From Chalara sp. BL73 (taxonomy: Eukaryota; Ascomycota; Leotiomycetes; Helotiales): a DNA stretch of 64,000 nucleotides. The translations under genes and the position numbers were made by a program. Positions 1 through 11,989 of this stretch are shown piece after piece (the first letter of the stretch is position 1; every line of letters starts with the position of its first letter). The notes beneath the pieces were generated by a model. The model ran no database searches. It was not told where the DNA came from and was given only the letters and a program-made list of their open reading frames with translations. Location: NCBI GenBank assembly GCA_918026815.1, contig CAKJVC010000010.1:2358501-2422500 (forward strand), read 5' to 3'.

Positions 1-1714
1 AAATGCTAGTTCTGCTGTAGCTCGATTTGAGGGTAGGAACGCTTCCAATCACGATCAGGTCCTGAGTGCTGTAGAGCGTACGAGCATGCATGTGCGAGCG
101 CTTGCGGAAAAATGGGAAGATCTGGCACCCACGGTATGACATTAAGCCGAGACTTTCAATTGCCATTAACTGAACTAATGATGTTTCTCAAAGTTTTACC
201 AGTTTCGACACATAGTCGAGACTAACCCTCGCCTAGCACACTCCGTCTACCAAGCTAGTTTAGCGTGCATAGATGACTCGACAGTCGATACGCTGGATGA
301 CATGGTCACCACCTTGTTAAAGAAACACAAGAATCGCAGTACAGTCACGAATGAGGAAAATTCAAGTACTAGGGGCCTAAACTCATTTCCGAGTACTTTA
401 TGTACATGTAGGACGATCCACCAGACAGTAAATACTGAGCTACTGCCTTTTCTGTACTTCAAAAGGATATTCCGTCGTAACCATTACCGTCAATGTCCGA
501 AATCGAAGAACTCGGAGACGAACCTTGAGGTCCTCATAAGGATTGTTCCGCCAAAATGGCTCCTGAGTCACGCGGTCAACCTAGGCTTCTCTTTAAAACT
601 CTGGGCCTCTAATGTAGGCTGGAGCATCTCACCGCTCGTTTTTGGCACTAGCAGAATAGTAGACTCATCTGAGTCACCAGCGTTCCGAGCAATTCAACAT
701 ACGGCTGACAGTCAGCTCAGAGGAGGCAGCATGCATCCAGCGGCCCACCATATTCGAGCTCTAGAAAAGGTACTCAGAGAGTTGTTTCAGAGCCACCGCG
801 CTTCGGCCTTTGATGAGAGTAAAGGAGGAAATACTTTGCTTTATGTAAATACGTACCTTGGATAGGTTTTTTGGATCTATCTGACTGCTTTACAGGAACT
901 GCTCCGCCTCTATTGGTTAGTTGAAGATGAAACAGCTATTACGGACTGCTTGTCTCTTCTTCGGTTTGTTCTGGACAGTGGAGCAAATCCTAATGTACAT
1001 CGAGTAGAGAATGAGGGAGAATCATGACCACTGAACAGTATCAGAATTGGTGGTACCGCGCTCGATATGTTTGGATGTTGTTTTAAGCTGCCAATAACTC
1101 ACTACCCTATGCGGCGTAACATGCAAGAGCTATACTCTGGTTCTTATACACTGCTTCTTGACAATAATGCGCTGTTCTCGCGGCCACAGCAAGGCTGGGG
1201 GAAAAGACTTTTGGACTGGGACATAACATTCTCGCAATTCGAAGGAGAGATTGAATATTTCAAGTTCTTCCCGGAGCAGTTCGAAGGTATTTACTATATT
1301 TCTTTATGATTGTGGGAACTAACTCACTGACGCTCTCTCAGTTTGCAACATAAGTGAGCTCTCCATCGCCATTATCCAGCAATCTGAGGCTGGTTTTAAG
1401 CGAGCCTTAACAACGTGCAACATACATGAAGCATCTCCTGCGAATGGTCTCACCGCTTTACATTTCGCCATCTACTGGCCTGAAGCTTAAGAGTGTTGAT
1501 TGCAGCTGAAATGAATATTAATTGTGCTGACCACAACGGTCGTCGCCCGATACATCTAGCCGTAGCATGCCGTCAACCTGAGGCTGTCAAATTGCTACTT
1601 GAAGCAGACTGCTCGATTGCTACTCCAGACTATTCGAACAGTCTTCTCCAGGTGGCCTTGGGAAATGGCAGAGATTATGACGCAGCATATCTCAGACTGC
1701 GCCTCCAGCCTTGA
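1..1714 (+). pseudogene. Decayed ankyrin-repeat protein gene (5' end outside window)
   Basis: Coding-like text starts at base 1 and meets a plausible intron donor near 137. It resumes around 530-865 with a segment resembling the conserved region before the repeats in fungal ankyrin proteins (PPKWLL..., GWSISP..., then RASAFDES.GGNTLLYV). After an intron ending in TACAG near 894 there is an ankyrin-like stretch (ETAITDCLSLLRFVLDSGANPN), and a clear ankyrin pair lies at 1493-1714 (DHNGRRPIHLAVACRQPEAVKLLLEADCSIATPD, read in parts). Stops and frame changes separate the pieces, so no full-length product is possible. Family assignment rests on the ankyrin motifs. The role before decay is unknown, perhaps an NLR-like or large ankyrin scaffold protein. 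Confidence 0.6.
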
Positions 1715-4700
1715 CGGGTTGGTTACTACCTGACTGCGGTGCATTGTACAGAACGCTTGGTAGGACATGCATGGGAGTCCTAGGCCATTTTAATTACCTC
1801 AGCCACAGCTCATGGCTACTTAATGATAGCTCGGGTTGTATCGCTAAGAGCTCAGTTTCGAAAGCGGAAGTGGGATTTGGTGAGGCTAGTTTGTTAGGCA
1901 CACTATATTGCAAGTGTGGAGTAGAATATCAAAGTGCTTTTACGTATTTGCAACAAGAAAACAACCTTACCAAGTTTAACCAAAAAAATTCACTGTTTCC
2001 ACTATGGTCTTAATAGTATTCTCCCTGGTATTGACTGTCAATACTATTTTTTTGGGTGGTAGAGTATCGAGAAGTCCACACATACGGGACTTTGGTATTA
2101 CCCACTATTATTATTTACCTACCCCCCAGAAACGGCATAAAACAACACCAGAACGTCTCAAACAATATAGATCTATCACAAGAAACCCCTATTTGTTCTA
2201 TTCCCCATTCATTGGCTCATCTGATACAAGTCAACGTGGAATATAGCGTGTTGATTTGTATAGGCAATAGATGTCGGTATGTAGCCAGTCCGGCAAGCAT
2301 CACTCGCGCAGAAAGCATCACGTATAGTTGGAATTACGCCAGCAGGTGGATCGGTATATTGGAAACCTTCCATTTCAATATAATTACTCGAATGTTCCAT
2401 TGACCAGAGATGGTTTAGCACCATAGTCGATTATCGCCATTGTAAGTGGGCTCCAGCATATGCATTGCCAAACCAACTCAGCCCGGTCCCAACCACTGGT
2501 GGATCACTAGATCAAATGAGTTGTTTGACCTTGGTCTTAAAGCAAAAGATAAAGGTAGAACGTAGAGTGGCTGAATTGGAAAGCGCAATTACGGAAAGCA
2601 CGCTTGTACGAACTTAGGTTAGCTGGCAGCCACATCACCATGCAGCAGAGCGGAGATAGATTTTCAAGCAAAGTGGGGCGGCAAAAAAGGTGGGACCTAG
2701 CCATTGCTGTCAGCGACCTTGTTCAGATTCACCAGCTGCTACGGGTCGTCAATTGAAAATGGTCACCAAGACCATATTCACCTACTACTGCAGGCCATCA
2801 TCCAACGGAAGAAGATCACCGCTAGATTATGGCCATACTCTTCTTGAAGCACACAGCGAAAAGCTCGAAATAACTTTCGCGGTTTTCGGTATTCACGTCG
2901 TTTGAACCGCTCGTTCATTCCTAAAAACAATGCTGCTGAAGTGAGACACATTCAATTGATTAAGTCTGTGTTTCAGGAAACGTCAGGATACCATCTCAAC
3001 CCGGATCAGCCCTTCCCCTAGTCGACCATCTGCTCCAGTCACTCGAGACATCAAATTATTACACTGTTTGGGCTTGAAATCTGTAGTCGACCCAGCGCTG
3101 CTTAATCGCTTGAATAGCGAGAGAGCTAGCATCAAACCTTACGCTAAAATCAAGCTCCTTTTTTATTATAAATCATGTCCTGCACACGTAAGACCGAAGG
3201 TAACATATACAAACAAGCGCCCTGCTACTTATATGACCACTTTTGCAGGATCCACGGCCAATTCTAGCTACCAAAAAACATTTGGAAAGTTGAATGAAAG
3301 ATGGATTTTGCCCGATTGGTTACATAATATACTCCAAAGTCGGACTCCAGCCTTGAGGAATGCAGCTGAGCGGCCCAGTACGGCTCTAGACTCCAAAATT
3401 AGGCTCGCCTCGAAGAATACGAAACGTCAACCTGATTCGGTCGAGAGTTTTGTTAGTATATCCTATCGATTTTCTCCACGGTCGCCTCTGCTGGGGCTTG
3501 GCACAAGTGGTGTGATGCGGTCCATCCAACCTTACTGCGATGGCCACAGAAACAGAGATCAAAGGTAGACGGCTCTATGATTCCCGAGTCCAGATGCTCG
3601 GCGCTTGTTATTTGTGACCGTTCTCACCTCGTACCCATACCATCGCTTATTCTCATGCTATTCGTCCTGTGGTCCCGATAGTTTGTACTCGGACGGCCTG
3701 GGCAGTTACTGACCGATCTTGATCAAAGCATGACCTGGACCATGTCAGCAGTGTCTCGTATGCCCTCGCCGTCGATCTCCATTGTCTTGATGTCAGCTCA
3801 TCGGATGCAGACGGTGAGCGCGCACTTTGAATGCTTGGCTATGTAGCTTGGTTCTCAGAGAGTATGCGTCCCCGCGCAGCGCATCTAGGCTGAGCTTCTA
3901 CCCCACGGCCTTCCATCCCGCCTAGGCAGTTTCACATCCGCAGGTCTACCTGATTTTTTGAAGGACCACATTCCGGTGGTGATGCGAGACAATATGAGCT
4001 TCCAAAATAATGGCGCCGATGTCTTTTTCTGCAAATACTTCTAGGATTATACCAACAATAAGCGTTCCATCCGGTACAATCCTGAAGAACTTCTGGTAAC
4101 ACAAGGGGTCGCGACTGCTGCATTGACACTTCCTTTGACCGACCCCCATAGCTCCTGGCGGGTCAAGCCAAACGGCAGCTTATGCGCTTCTACCTGCGCA
4201 ACATCTACAATTTTGCGATGTTTTCGGCCGCAGATCTTCCCGCAAGTCCTGGGCTTCTCTGTTCGCATGTTTGAACCGACTATAGATGAGATGCTGCACC
4301 GATCCCAGGCTCAGGGGTCTACAGGACTGAATATCGCTCTTGCTGAAGGTGTGGCAGCATTCGATCAGCTGAGCCACTATTGTTCGCCAACGCACCACAG
4401 GCCCTCATGTCTTCCGTTCTCAAGCTCTGCGAACTATGGACAGCTTGGAGCGATGTAGCTGGCCATACCTTGATCCTGGCATACTGAATCTCCAGCAGGA
4501 AGACGTCACTTTGGACGTTGCCAAATGGCCTCGAGCCAAAGATGGGTGACCGGCCTTTATGCATGTGGCATCACTGGTATTTCACTACTGGCCTGAGGTG
4601 GCTATCAGCCGTCACAGTTTTGTATGGCTCCGCGACCTTGGTGGAAAGTCCACTGATAGAACGGCTGGTGCTACGCGCTTTCTTCAAGGGGTATTCCGAG

Positions 4701-6980
4701 ATATATGGATTCCGAGGATGGTGGCATTTATCCGTCATCAGCTTCGGCGCCACGCTAGCCGGGATCACAAGTCTGATCTGCTCTCTTGTTGCAGGAGCAG
4801 CGGACTATGGTTGACACTTAGTCCCGTTCGCCACACCCTTTTACTTAGAGGTAGTTCGAATTTGTAGGTCAGACGCCGCTGCCAATTTATCACCGCACTT
4901 TTCAGCCCACTAATCCATGACCGCTCTTTCATCAACTACGGTTTTGGAATTGACCAAGTCACGACGGGGGCTTTGCGGCGGAGGTATATCGGCATTATTT
5001 GGATAATGATGGGTAAGGGCGACTTGCGTTTTCGCCACATCACTCCACCTGGTTTGCGGTGTCGCATGCGGTCTTCACCTTCACGGATCCTAGAAAATGA
5101 GCAAAGAATATTAGCTGAACGGACTTGCGGCAGTGATGGCCAGCAATTATATTAAGTGCAGGCCTGGGGCTCATTGTTCCCGGATCGCCCGCTGGCGTGT
5201 CGGTTGGCTCGCTGGAACTCATCTACCTCTTCTAGCTCTTGCCGCACGATCCGGCAGCTTTGAAGCGGAGCACCGAGCTGCCCGTCCTCCTACCTGATGG
5301 GCCATTGCGTTGGGATCGGAGATTCTGTTCACCAGTATTCCTCGCATTGTTGAAGACGGATTTCGCGTATAAGAGAAGATCTTGGCTAAAGGAAATCGGG
5401 GAATTTTGCAGCACTACGATGTTGCGTGAACTGCTTGGAGTGAAGTCTGGGGGACCCGCCCTGTGATTATTTAATGCTCCTGTTGACGCTCAGCGCATCT
5501 TCGGTTACCCTAACTGTTACAGTAAAGAGTCACGATTTCGAAGCTGGGCTACGCAAAGACCCTGCTCTCTTGCTACCTGCCTGGCAACGCGCATACTGCT
5601 CTGGTTACTTGGTCCCAAAGCATTTCCGTGGGAGCAGGGTAATAGGATGGTGCTTCGGGTGTACGAAACGGCCAAGAAGATTAAGCACAAGGGGGGTTAA
5701 CAACCAGCTCCTTCGCTAGTTGTGGTAGGTGCAGGATGGTGGCCGTCGGGACAACCCACGGGATAGCGACTTGCGCTTTCGACCAGTGGATGAGCTCCTG
5801 TTGTTGCGCAAGAACAATTCCCAGAACCACCCACCGGATGTTCAAGCTAAAATTGATCAAGCGGTCCACCAAATCATCAGCGAGGAGGTATGGTGTTACA
5901 CTTGAACTAACGCTACGTCCTAAGAGGTTGTGAGTTTATCGCCTCCCACATCCTCCGCATGCTGTTAAAGCACAGATTTGTACCTCAAATTTATATCTTC
6001 CGTCGGGATAAACCATACTCTCAGTGTTATTAAATCAGCTAACTGTACGGAATGACAGCAGTTAACAAATTTTCCTTAGCCTGTTGCTCCCCAGATATAG
6101 GATCAAGGATCTATAAATGGACGTTCCCCACTACCTACAGGCAAACGATGCACGTTGTATAAAGACCTGGATTCCCAACGCTGTTGTGATAAAAGGGACA
6201 ACACGTTGAACACCTTAAAGCTTGCTCATGATACAATACACCAAGGCAAACCCTCCAGCGGTTGAATCTCCACCTTTGCCGCCAAGAGCAGCCAAAGCTC
6301 AACAGACAAGGTAGGCCACAGGTAGGAGATCTCATCAAGTATTAGACATCCAATGCTGCTGTCGATCGAAGGCGACAACCCGTCAGATCACCTTAAGGCT
6401 TGCCCATGATATGTCCAGCTTGAATAATACCACAAGTTCCACACTAAAATGATAGTAGCAAGATCGGGAAGGTAATTTTGCATCTGAGATACACTAGAGT
6501 AAGACTGATAATATCGACTGAAATTGAAACTTTCAGTAGCCCACAGATATAAATCTCAAATTTCGGTATTCAGGCCTTTTGAGTTGTGAAGTTACGTAGA
6601 TTTGATCCCGAGCAAGCTCAAACTCTTCTCCACTTCGCAGCTCTCCAAAAGTTCGCCGCATCTAAAATATCTTTTGTCATCAAAAACCACCACTTCCTTG
6701 CGAAAGCCTCACCAACCTACCAACCAGTTTTATCCCACAGCGTACTTCCGCAAACTTTCACCTCTCCAAGGGACAAATCGCCCCATATTTCCTGTGGACA
6801 TATTATAGCGTGTGCTTCTAATAATTTGTCACTAAATGGTGGAAAAGGAATCAGTGGAAGGAAAGGGAATGGGGTATGGTGTTTTGAAGTGTTATTGGTG
6901 CCAGTGGAGGAGGTGTTGGGAGGAGTGGCGAAACGTGGATGGCTGTGATTTTTGGATAATATCTTGGCGTTTATCAGCAT
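1715..6980. other. Long stretch without a recognisable intact gene
   Basis: Only short, mutually overlapping open frames occur here (for example 3068-3568 and 4518-4867), and none was recognised. Around 4100-5900 the text has a coding-like codon texture in short alternating frames, which suggests one or more decayed genes. Around 6160-6420 two imperfectly repeated segments end in similar words (CACCTTAAAGCTTGCTCATGAT and CACCTTAAGGCTTGCCCATGAT, differing at two bases), about 190 bp apart. No function is proposed. Confidence 0.5.
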
Positions 6981-6993
6981 TGCTGGGATTGTA

Positions 6994-7413
6994 TTAAGAG
7001 AGTGCGGAACGATGGAGTGGGTGTAAGCAAACGGGAGTGAGGTAGGTGGTGGAATCCTGTGGCCCATCAGACTCTGACATCAAGAGTTGAGAAGTGGATG
7101 CATACATGGCATTGCTTGGTACAGAAGTTTGAGAAGTTGAAATCGATACCGGCACATGTGATACCTCTTGTGGACTGTTTACAGCTATAGATGTTGCCGA
7201 GCCATCGAGCTCCTCTGTGAAAGAGAATTCTGAATTCTCGAAGGAAGTCACGCGTTCGTTGAGTTGGTCATTAGAACCAGCCTCTCGTTGGTCCGTCACA
7301 TGGTGTATGATAGTTTCATGCGCCTCATTCGCAAGTCGCTCGATATCTGCTCTAGGTCTAGTTTTCCTTCTCTTCTCTGGATTTTTCTTTCCTGAGAAAT
7401 TGTTGGAATGCAT
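6994..7413 (-). CDS. Hypothetical basic/Ser-rich protein fragment (139 aa)
   Basis: A 139-codon frame with a basic N-terminal patch (GKKNPEKRRKTRPR) followed by an acidic, Ser/Thr-rich tail. It looks more like protein than chance, but no domain was recognised. A second open frame (6717-7067, Pro/Ser-rich) overlaps its 3' end, so an intron or frameshift joining the two is possible. The ATG lies inside 20 bases (7401-7420) that match the start of the TGTTGGAAT solo-LTR family found elsewhere in the window. The true start may therefore have been lost, and the present start supplied by the repeat. It could be a remnant. Confidence 0.3.
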   Translation of the reverse strand: MHSNNFSGKKNPEKRRKTRPRADIERLANEAHETIIHHVTDQREAGSNDQLNERVTSFENSEFSFTEELDGSATSIAVNSPQEVSHVPVSISTSQTSVPSNAMYASTSQLLMSESDGPQDSTTYLTPVCLHPLHRSALS

Positions 7414-7420
7414 GTAAATA
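7401..7420 (+). repeat. Fragment of the TGTTGGAAT LTR family
   Basis: TGTTGGAATGCATGTAAATA matches the first 20 bases of the LTR copy at 45584 except for its first base, and then diverges. It is probably a truncated relic. Confidence 0.4.
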
Positions 7421-7625
7421 ATTTTTCATGGATACATCAGGTCTTTGCTTGACGCAGGTGGTTATATCCCGAACAGAAATTATTTATGCTTACCAACAAG
7501 GACAACGTTGGAACAGAATTAGTATCGAGATCCTGTCGCGTCTATGATATACCTATATATCAAGCACCCACACTAACACACAGCTACAGCTCACCGGCCA
7601 TATTCTCGAAAGTATTCTTCCCGCA

Positions 7626-7650
7626 TAATTCTGCTTCTGCTTCTGCTTCT
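7626..7650. repeat. CTTCTG hexanucleotide microsatellite
   Basis: About four tandem copies of TTCTGC/CTTCTG in non-coding DNA, just downstream (3' side) of the small secreted-protein gene that is read from the opposite strand. Confidence 0.7.
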
Positions 7651-7894
7651 GATTTCTCGCATTGTGTATATTGAAACCCAAGATACATACATCATGATTC
7701 AAAAAGGCAATATCCAAACTCCAAACTCCATACCCTCAATGCTCTATTCCCTAGTGTCTATCCATGAAGTCCAATATTCCTTCTAAAGCTAAACCAAAAC
7801 TTCAATTCAGAGAAGTAAACATAAGGACAAACACTGGAGTGCCGTTATCAAGCAAAACCACATCTTATAGCGTATTCTCTGCTCTATCTATATT

Positions 7895-8274
7895 TTATAC
7901 ACACTGGCCATGAGAACAGACGTACCCAGCAGGACAGCGACCGTTGACACACCGCCCTATCTACGAGACGTTAGTGGCTATAATACTAAGAGATTAATTA
8001 GTCCAAGGATTCATACCGCGCTCGATCCTGCACTCTCACAGCGGCCACGAGAACAGACATACCCAGCAGGACAGCGACCGTTGACACATGACCCTATCTA
8101 CAAGATGTTAGTGGCTACAATGCTCAAAATGGGTAGTCCGAGGACTCATACCGCACGGGGAATGTTCTTTACGAGAGATTCCTCCCCATAATCGATATGG
8201 TTTGCTCCTTGTCCAGTAGTAGAAGCAGTGACTACTGCAACAGCAGCTACAGTGAAGATCCAAGAGAAATGCAT
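7895..8274 (-). CDS. Small secreted Cys-rich protein with duplicated exon (89 aa, 3 exons)
   Basis: Exon 1 is 8152-8274, exon 2 is 8017-8097 and exon 3 is 7895-7960. The introns (8098-8151, 54 bp; 7961-8016, 56 bp) both start GTATGA and end CTAAC..TCGTAG or CTAAC..TTGTAG. Exon 1 encodes a signal peptide (MHFSWIFTVAAVAVVTAS) and a short linker. Exons 2 and 3 each encode one copy of the module IGxCVNGRCPAGYVCSxGxC, with Cys spacing C-x4-C-x5-C-x4-C. Both introns are phase 0, so the exon is symmetric and was duplicated in frame; the DNA repeat offset is 137 bp. The predicted product is extracellular with 8 Cys, which would allow four disulfides. Function is unknown; effector-like, antimicrobial or wall-associated roles are possible. 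A TTTAAAA box lies about 60 bp upstream. The frame, signal peptide, paired Cys and splice signals agree well. Confidence 0.8.
7905..8178. repeat. 137-bp tandem duplication (exon plus intron)
   Basis: Two direct copies, offset by 137 bp, share long identical runs, for example the 19 bases CCCAGCAGGACAGCGACCG. Each copy holds one exon and part of the neighbouring introns of the small secreted-protein gene. Confidence 0.85.
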
Positions 8275-8280
8275 TTTTTT

Positions 8281-9540
8281 TTGGCTCGAGAGTTAAGTTT
8301 GCGGCGACTGGGAAGGCTGGGAAGAATATTGTCGGTTTTAAATCTGGTTGCTTAACTAAACAAGTACAATCAACCTCCAAGGAAGTCTAAGAATATCTAT
8401 TTTAGTATGTGTTCCATCGAGGCAAAGTTGAGAGCTGCGCCACTCCAAAAGGGGGTGCAACGTAAAGCTCACTAATTACAGGTGAGAACTAAGCCCCCGT
8501 CCGACACGTCAATCAGGTCGGGAGCGCGCGTTACGAGTGTCCTCACTGACTTTAAGATGTCAGGAATCGGCTTACGTAAGTAGGCCAAGGAGCTAGGAAT
8601 CTCTTCCCCCATTTACGGCTTAAAACTGTAGACAATATCATCATCCGTAACACTCTTACAAGCCTGTATTTCCATCGCCTTGATTCCCTCACAGATCCTC
8701 TAATTAATTCCCTGCCCAATAGACCCTATTTCTGACATAAGACCTGACAGTCACGTTACCACGGGTCATCTCGGATATGCTTTCCTATTCAGGGCTAGTA
8801 ACATGTGTTCCCCATGTTGATGGTTCTCTCGAGCTCTACCCTCTCTCTTTAGTTTAGAACCCTCGTACAGTAAAAGGCGAATTGGGTGTCGCTGAATTTT
8901 TGGTTAATTATTTTATTGGGGTCGGGGCTGAAACAAGATCGGGATCTGTGTCTGAATAAACATGCCTAGCTCTAATCCTCTCACATTGGGCGATCTTTCA
9001 CGGAAAGTTATAGTAGATGCACACGGGGTTACTTTTGTTATACTACTTTTTACTTTCCCAACCACTCAGTTGGAGAAGTGGTAATGCACGTCCACACTTG
9101 GCTGACCGGCTCGTTCGGCTGAATAATGACTATCTAGCCAGTCAAAGGTGGTGTTTCCCATGGTGGCATGCCTTCCGAATTGACGGATCCCGTAGCGAGA
9201 GGACACACGGCCCCTCGGATTTTCTAGGTTTTTTACGGGCTTCCATGATGGCCAAACCACAAAATAATATCTCCAAACATCCTTAATTGGAATACTAATA
9301 AGAACAAGATGTGGAACGTAGTTGATGTGCCATTGCTTGAGGCCACGAAGCTGACATTCTGAACCTGCAACGCCTCCACCTCTATTCCTTCGACTCGGCC
9401 CCATATTATCCCTCTGTTTGCAAGCTGCTCCTTGAGAGTCATCTGTTGGTGTGACAGCTTTTTCGATCGCGTGGGGCAAACCTACGAAGGTCGCAGAGCC
9501 CCGTCCAATGCTCTACAAGTGAGCCGGTCTGGACGGTCCA
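8281..9540. other. Gene-free stretch
   Basis: No convincing coding region was seen. A 137-codon frame at 9066-9479 on the minus strand has no recognisable domain and is overlapped by open frames on both strands. Confidence 0.5.
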
Positions 9541-9542
9541 TT

Positions 9543-9785
9543 GCCATCCCTTTTCATTTCCTTTTCAAGCAATATTGCGTCCTGCGAGATCTGTCTGGTT
9601 GGTCTTGTTCTGCTGTGGGTGCACAGCATCGTAGATGAGATGGCATTCGTGCGTCCTATTTGTTGATCCTTTTTCTTTTTCTTTTTCGCCTCAAGTCGTG
9701 AAGCGTCATGCAAGATCCGTTTGGTTAACAATGATTGGTGGATGCGACACAGAACCACAGATGAGACTTTGTGCGTGCTTGGGTG
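9543..9785. repeat. Imperfect tandem duplication, offset about 126 bp
   Basis: GCGTCCTGCGAGATCTGTC... at 9577 is repeated as GCGTCATGCAAGATCCGTT... at 9703, and both copies end in a CAGATGAGA or TAGATGAGA word. Pyrimidine tracts precede both copies. Confidence 0.45.
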
Positions 9786-10133
9786 ATAGCGGTTTGTCGG
9801 TGTAGGCTCTTACTTCTAGGTCTGCAAGAGCTTTGAAGAATAGTGAAAATCTCATAGGAGAAAGCTCTTGCAATTGACAAGAGATTAGGGCCCCTGAAAT
9901 CCATAAAGTCTTCTTCTCTTTCAGTTCCTTTGGGCAATATCCGTGGTGCAGCTATGACTGACACGGCGATGAATTTGGCAAGTCCAGCGCAGCTAGATAT
10001 AATCGATGGATTGCGCGGGCTTGGGATATCGAATTTTGTTGCCCTGCCCCAGGTGAGAGATACACCCAGACCAGCGTGCCTTGCTAAGGCGTAGGAACAA
10101 ACAGTTGGCAGTGGTAGGAGACCAATCGAGGTA

Positions 10134-11989
10134 GAGTCATCCTCGAACCTCAAATCTCCTCTGCTGATTGTAATAGCAGCAAGAGTTCCGTCCTTGAGAG
10201 CTTCTCTGGGCTTCCATTCCACGAGACAGTGGGCTGTGTACCAGATTCCCCACGCAGATCATCTCCCGGCGTAGCTCCACACGCAGTATCAAAGTCTCCA
10301 TCATCCCAGGGCCCGGTCGGAGCCTCCAGGAAACGGACAAACTTCGAGGTTACTGACTGTTCTGACCAGTAATGAGTTTCTTGATATCCTCCATGAGGTT
10401 TGTCGTCTGCGGAAATAAAACCACGGATGGCTAATCTATTGGGGAAGTCTGCCGGGTGATGGGTATCCCTGGCTCCGGGCAAACCCTCGAGACGGCTCAA
10501 TCCACCTTTAGCGACAACCTTCTTAGCATAGAGCTCTGTGGTCCAGACAAGCAGAACTTGAGCATTATCGACATTCCAGGCATCTTTCGGACTCCGACGG
10601 AGGGAGTAACGACGGTAGACGATATGGCTTTAGTGAGAAGGGATCATGAATCGTCATATCAAAGACGAGGGTACTATTATCCTAGCAATTATCCCGAGTA
10701 ATACAGACATTGCGACCCAGGAAATTTTGTCTAGAGCTAAAAAACTAGGTCTCCGAACGCTTGGTGTGCTCACAAAGCCAGACTTGGTGGACAAGGGTGG
10801 GGAGGAAAATGTGATAAGCCTCGTGGAGGGAAAGCGGAACCCGCTCCGATCTAGGTTATTGTATTGTCCGGAATAGAGGCCAGAGCGAGCTCTCGAGCAA
10901 CCCTTCTGAACGCTTCAAGAAGGGAGAGGAATCCTTCGCGATGGAGCCTTGGTCTAGGTTAGACCGAGATCGAGTTGGAACGCCGGCTCTTCAGAGATGT
11001 CTGCAAGAGCTGCTCGTGAGTATTACCCGCCGAGAGTTTTCAAGGGAAAAACCCAGATTGTGCAGCAGCTTGTGGCCTGCCACAACCGCCTCGACGGTCT
11101 CGGTGCCGATCGCCTCCGGTTTCTAGCACACCATCCTCCGATGGATCGTAAGAGGACACCAAGCATTTTGATGGCGACTACCCGGAACTCTCAGACTTGA
11201 TCTTGACGGACCGGATTGCTCACGAGCTAAGCGATTATAAGATAATGGATTGGATAGGTGAATAGTATAGGAGTGTTAGAGGCTTCGGTCTTGCAGCAAT
11301 TGGGCCGTCGATCTTGCCCACGATATGGCAGAAGCAAGCAAAGAATTGGGAAGGCCTGACCCTCGCATACATAGCCGATATGGTGTTCTTCGTTCACGAC
11401 TCTACTTGTAAGGCCCTTGCTCACGTCTGCCCTGATGAAGGGGTACGTTCCGGTCTGTGGTCGGTGCTACAAGAGCGACTCGTCGACAGGTATCGCAAGA
11501 CCGTCGATCATGTCAGGCTCCTCATCCAAGTCGAGCGATTCGGCACGCTTATGACGATGAATCACTAACTTTAATGACAACCTGTAAAAGCTTAAGGCAG
11601 ATCGTCTAGAGAAACTTCTAGCGAAGCATGTGGAACACCGCGATGCTTGGAAACTTTCTAGTGTTGTAAGGCTTGACTAAATTAAGTAATCAATAGTTAC
11701 GGGAAATTCGGAGTACGCAATTCAAGAGTTCCGTGACGTCTTAGAATCGTACTACACGGTCGCAAGGAAGCGTTTTGTGGACACGGTATGTATGCAGGCC
11801 AGCGACTTCTTTCTCCTGACAGGGCCAGAATCACCGCTGCGAGTGTTCGGAACAGCGTTCGTGAGCCAGTTATCCGCGACTCAATTAGATCTCATTGCCG
11901 GGGAAGATGTCTCAACCAAGCAGCTTCGGAAGAGTTTGAAGAATGAGATTGACACGCTAGAAAAAGGAAAAAAGTTACTTAGGGCCTAG
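10134..11989 (+). pseudogene. Dynamin-family large GTPase pseudogene
   Basis: Fragments appear in the order of a fungal dynamin/Mx-like GTPase. They are: a damaged P-loop (SSKSSVLES.SGLPF) at about 10165; RDSGLCTRFPTQII after a frame change; the switch and Walker-B area (IDIPGIFRTPTEGVTT) at about 10570; TLGVLTKPDLVDKG at about 10760; RNRGQ and TRREF near 10870-11040; stalk-like pieces around 11320-11660; and a GED-like end (LIAGEDVSTKQLRKSLKNE) at about 11900. The glycine before the P-loop lysine is lost, and several frameshifts and stops separate the parts. One is visible at about 10650, where removing one base restores the frame. The gene is therefore non-functional, although its order is preserved over about 1.85 kb. 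Confidence 0.85.

Noticed and set aside
4047..5720. Possible decayed enzyme gene (transferase- or membrane-like fragments)
   Set aside because: Fragments in several frames suggested a membrane acyltransferase, but no diagnostic motif could be confirmed.
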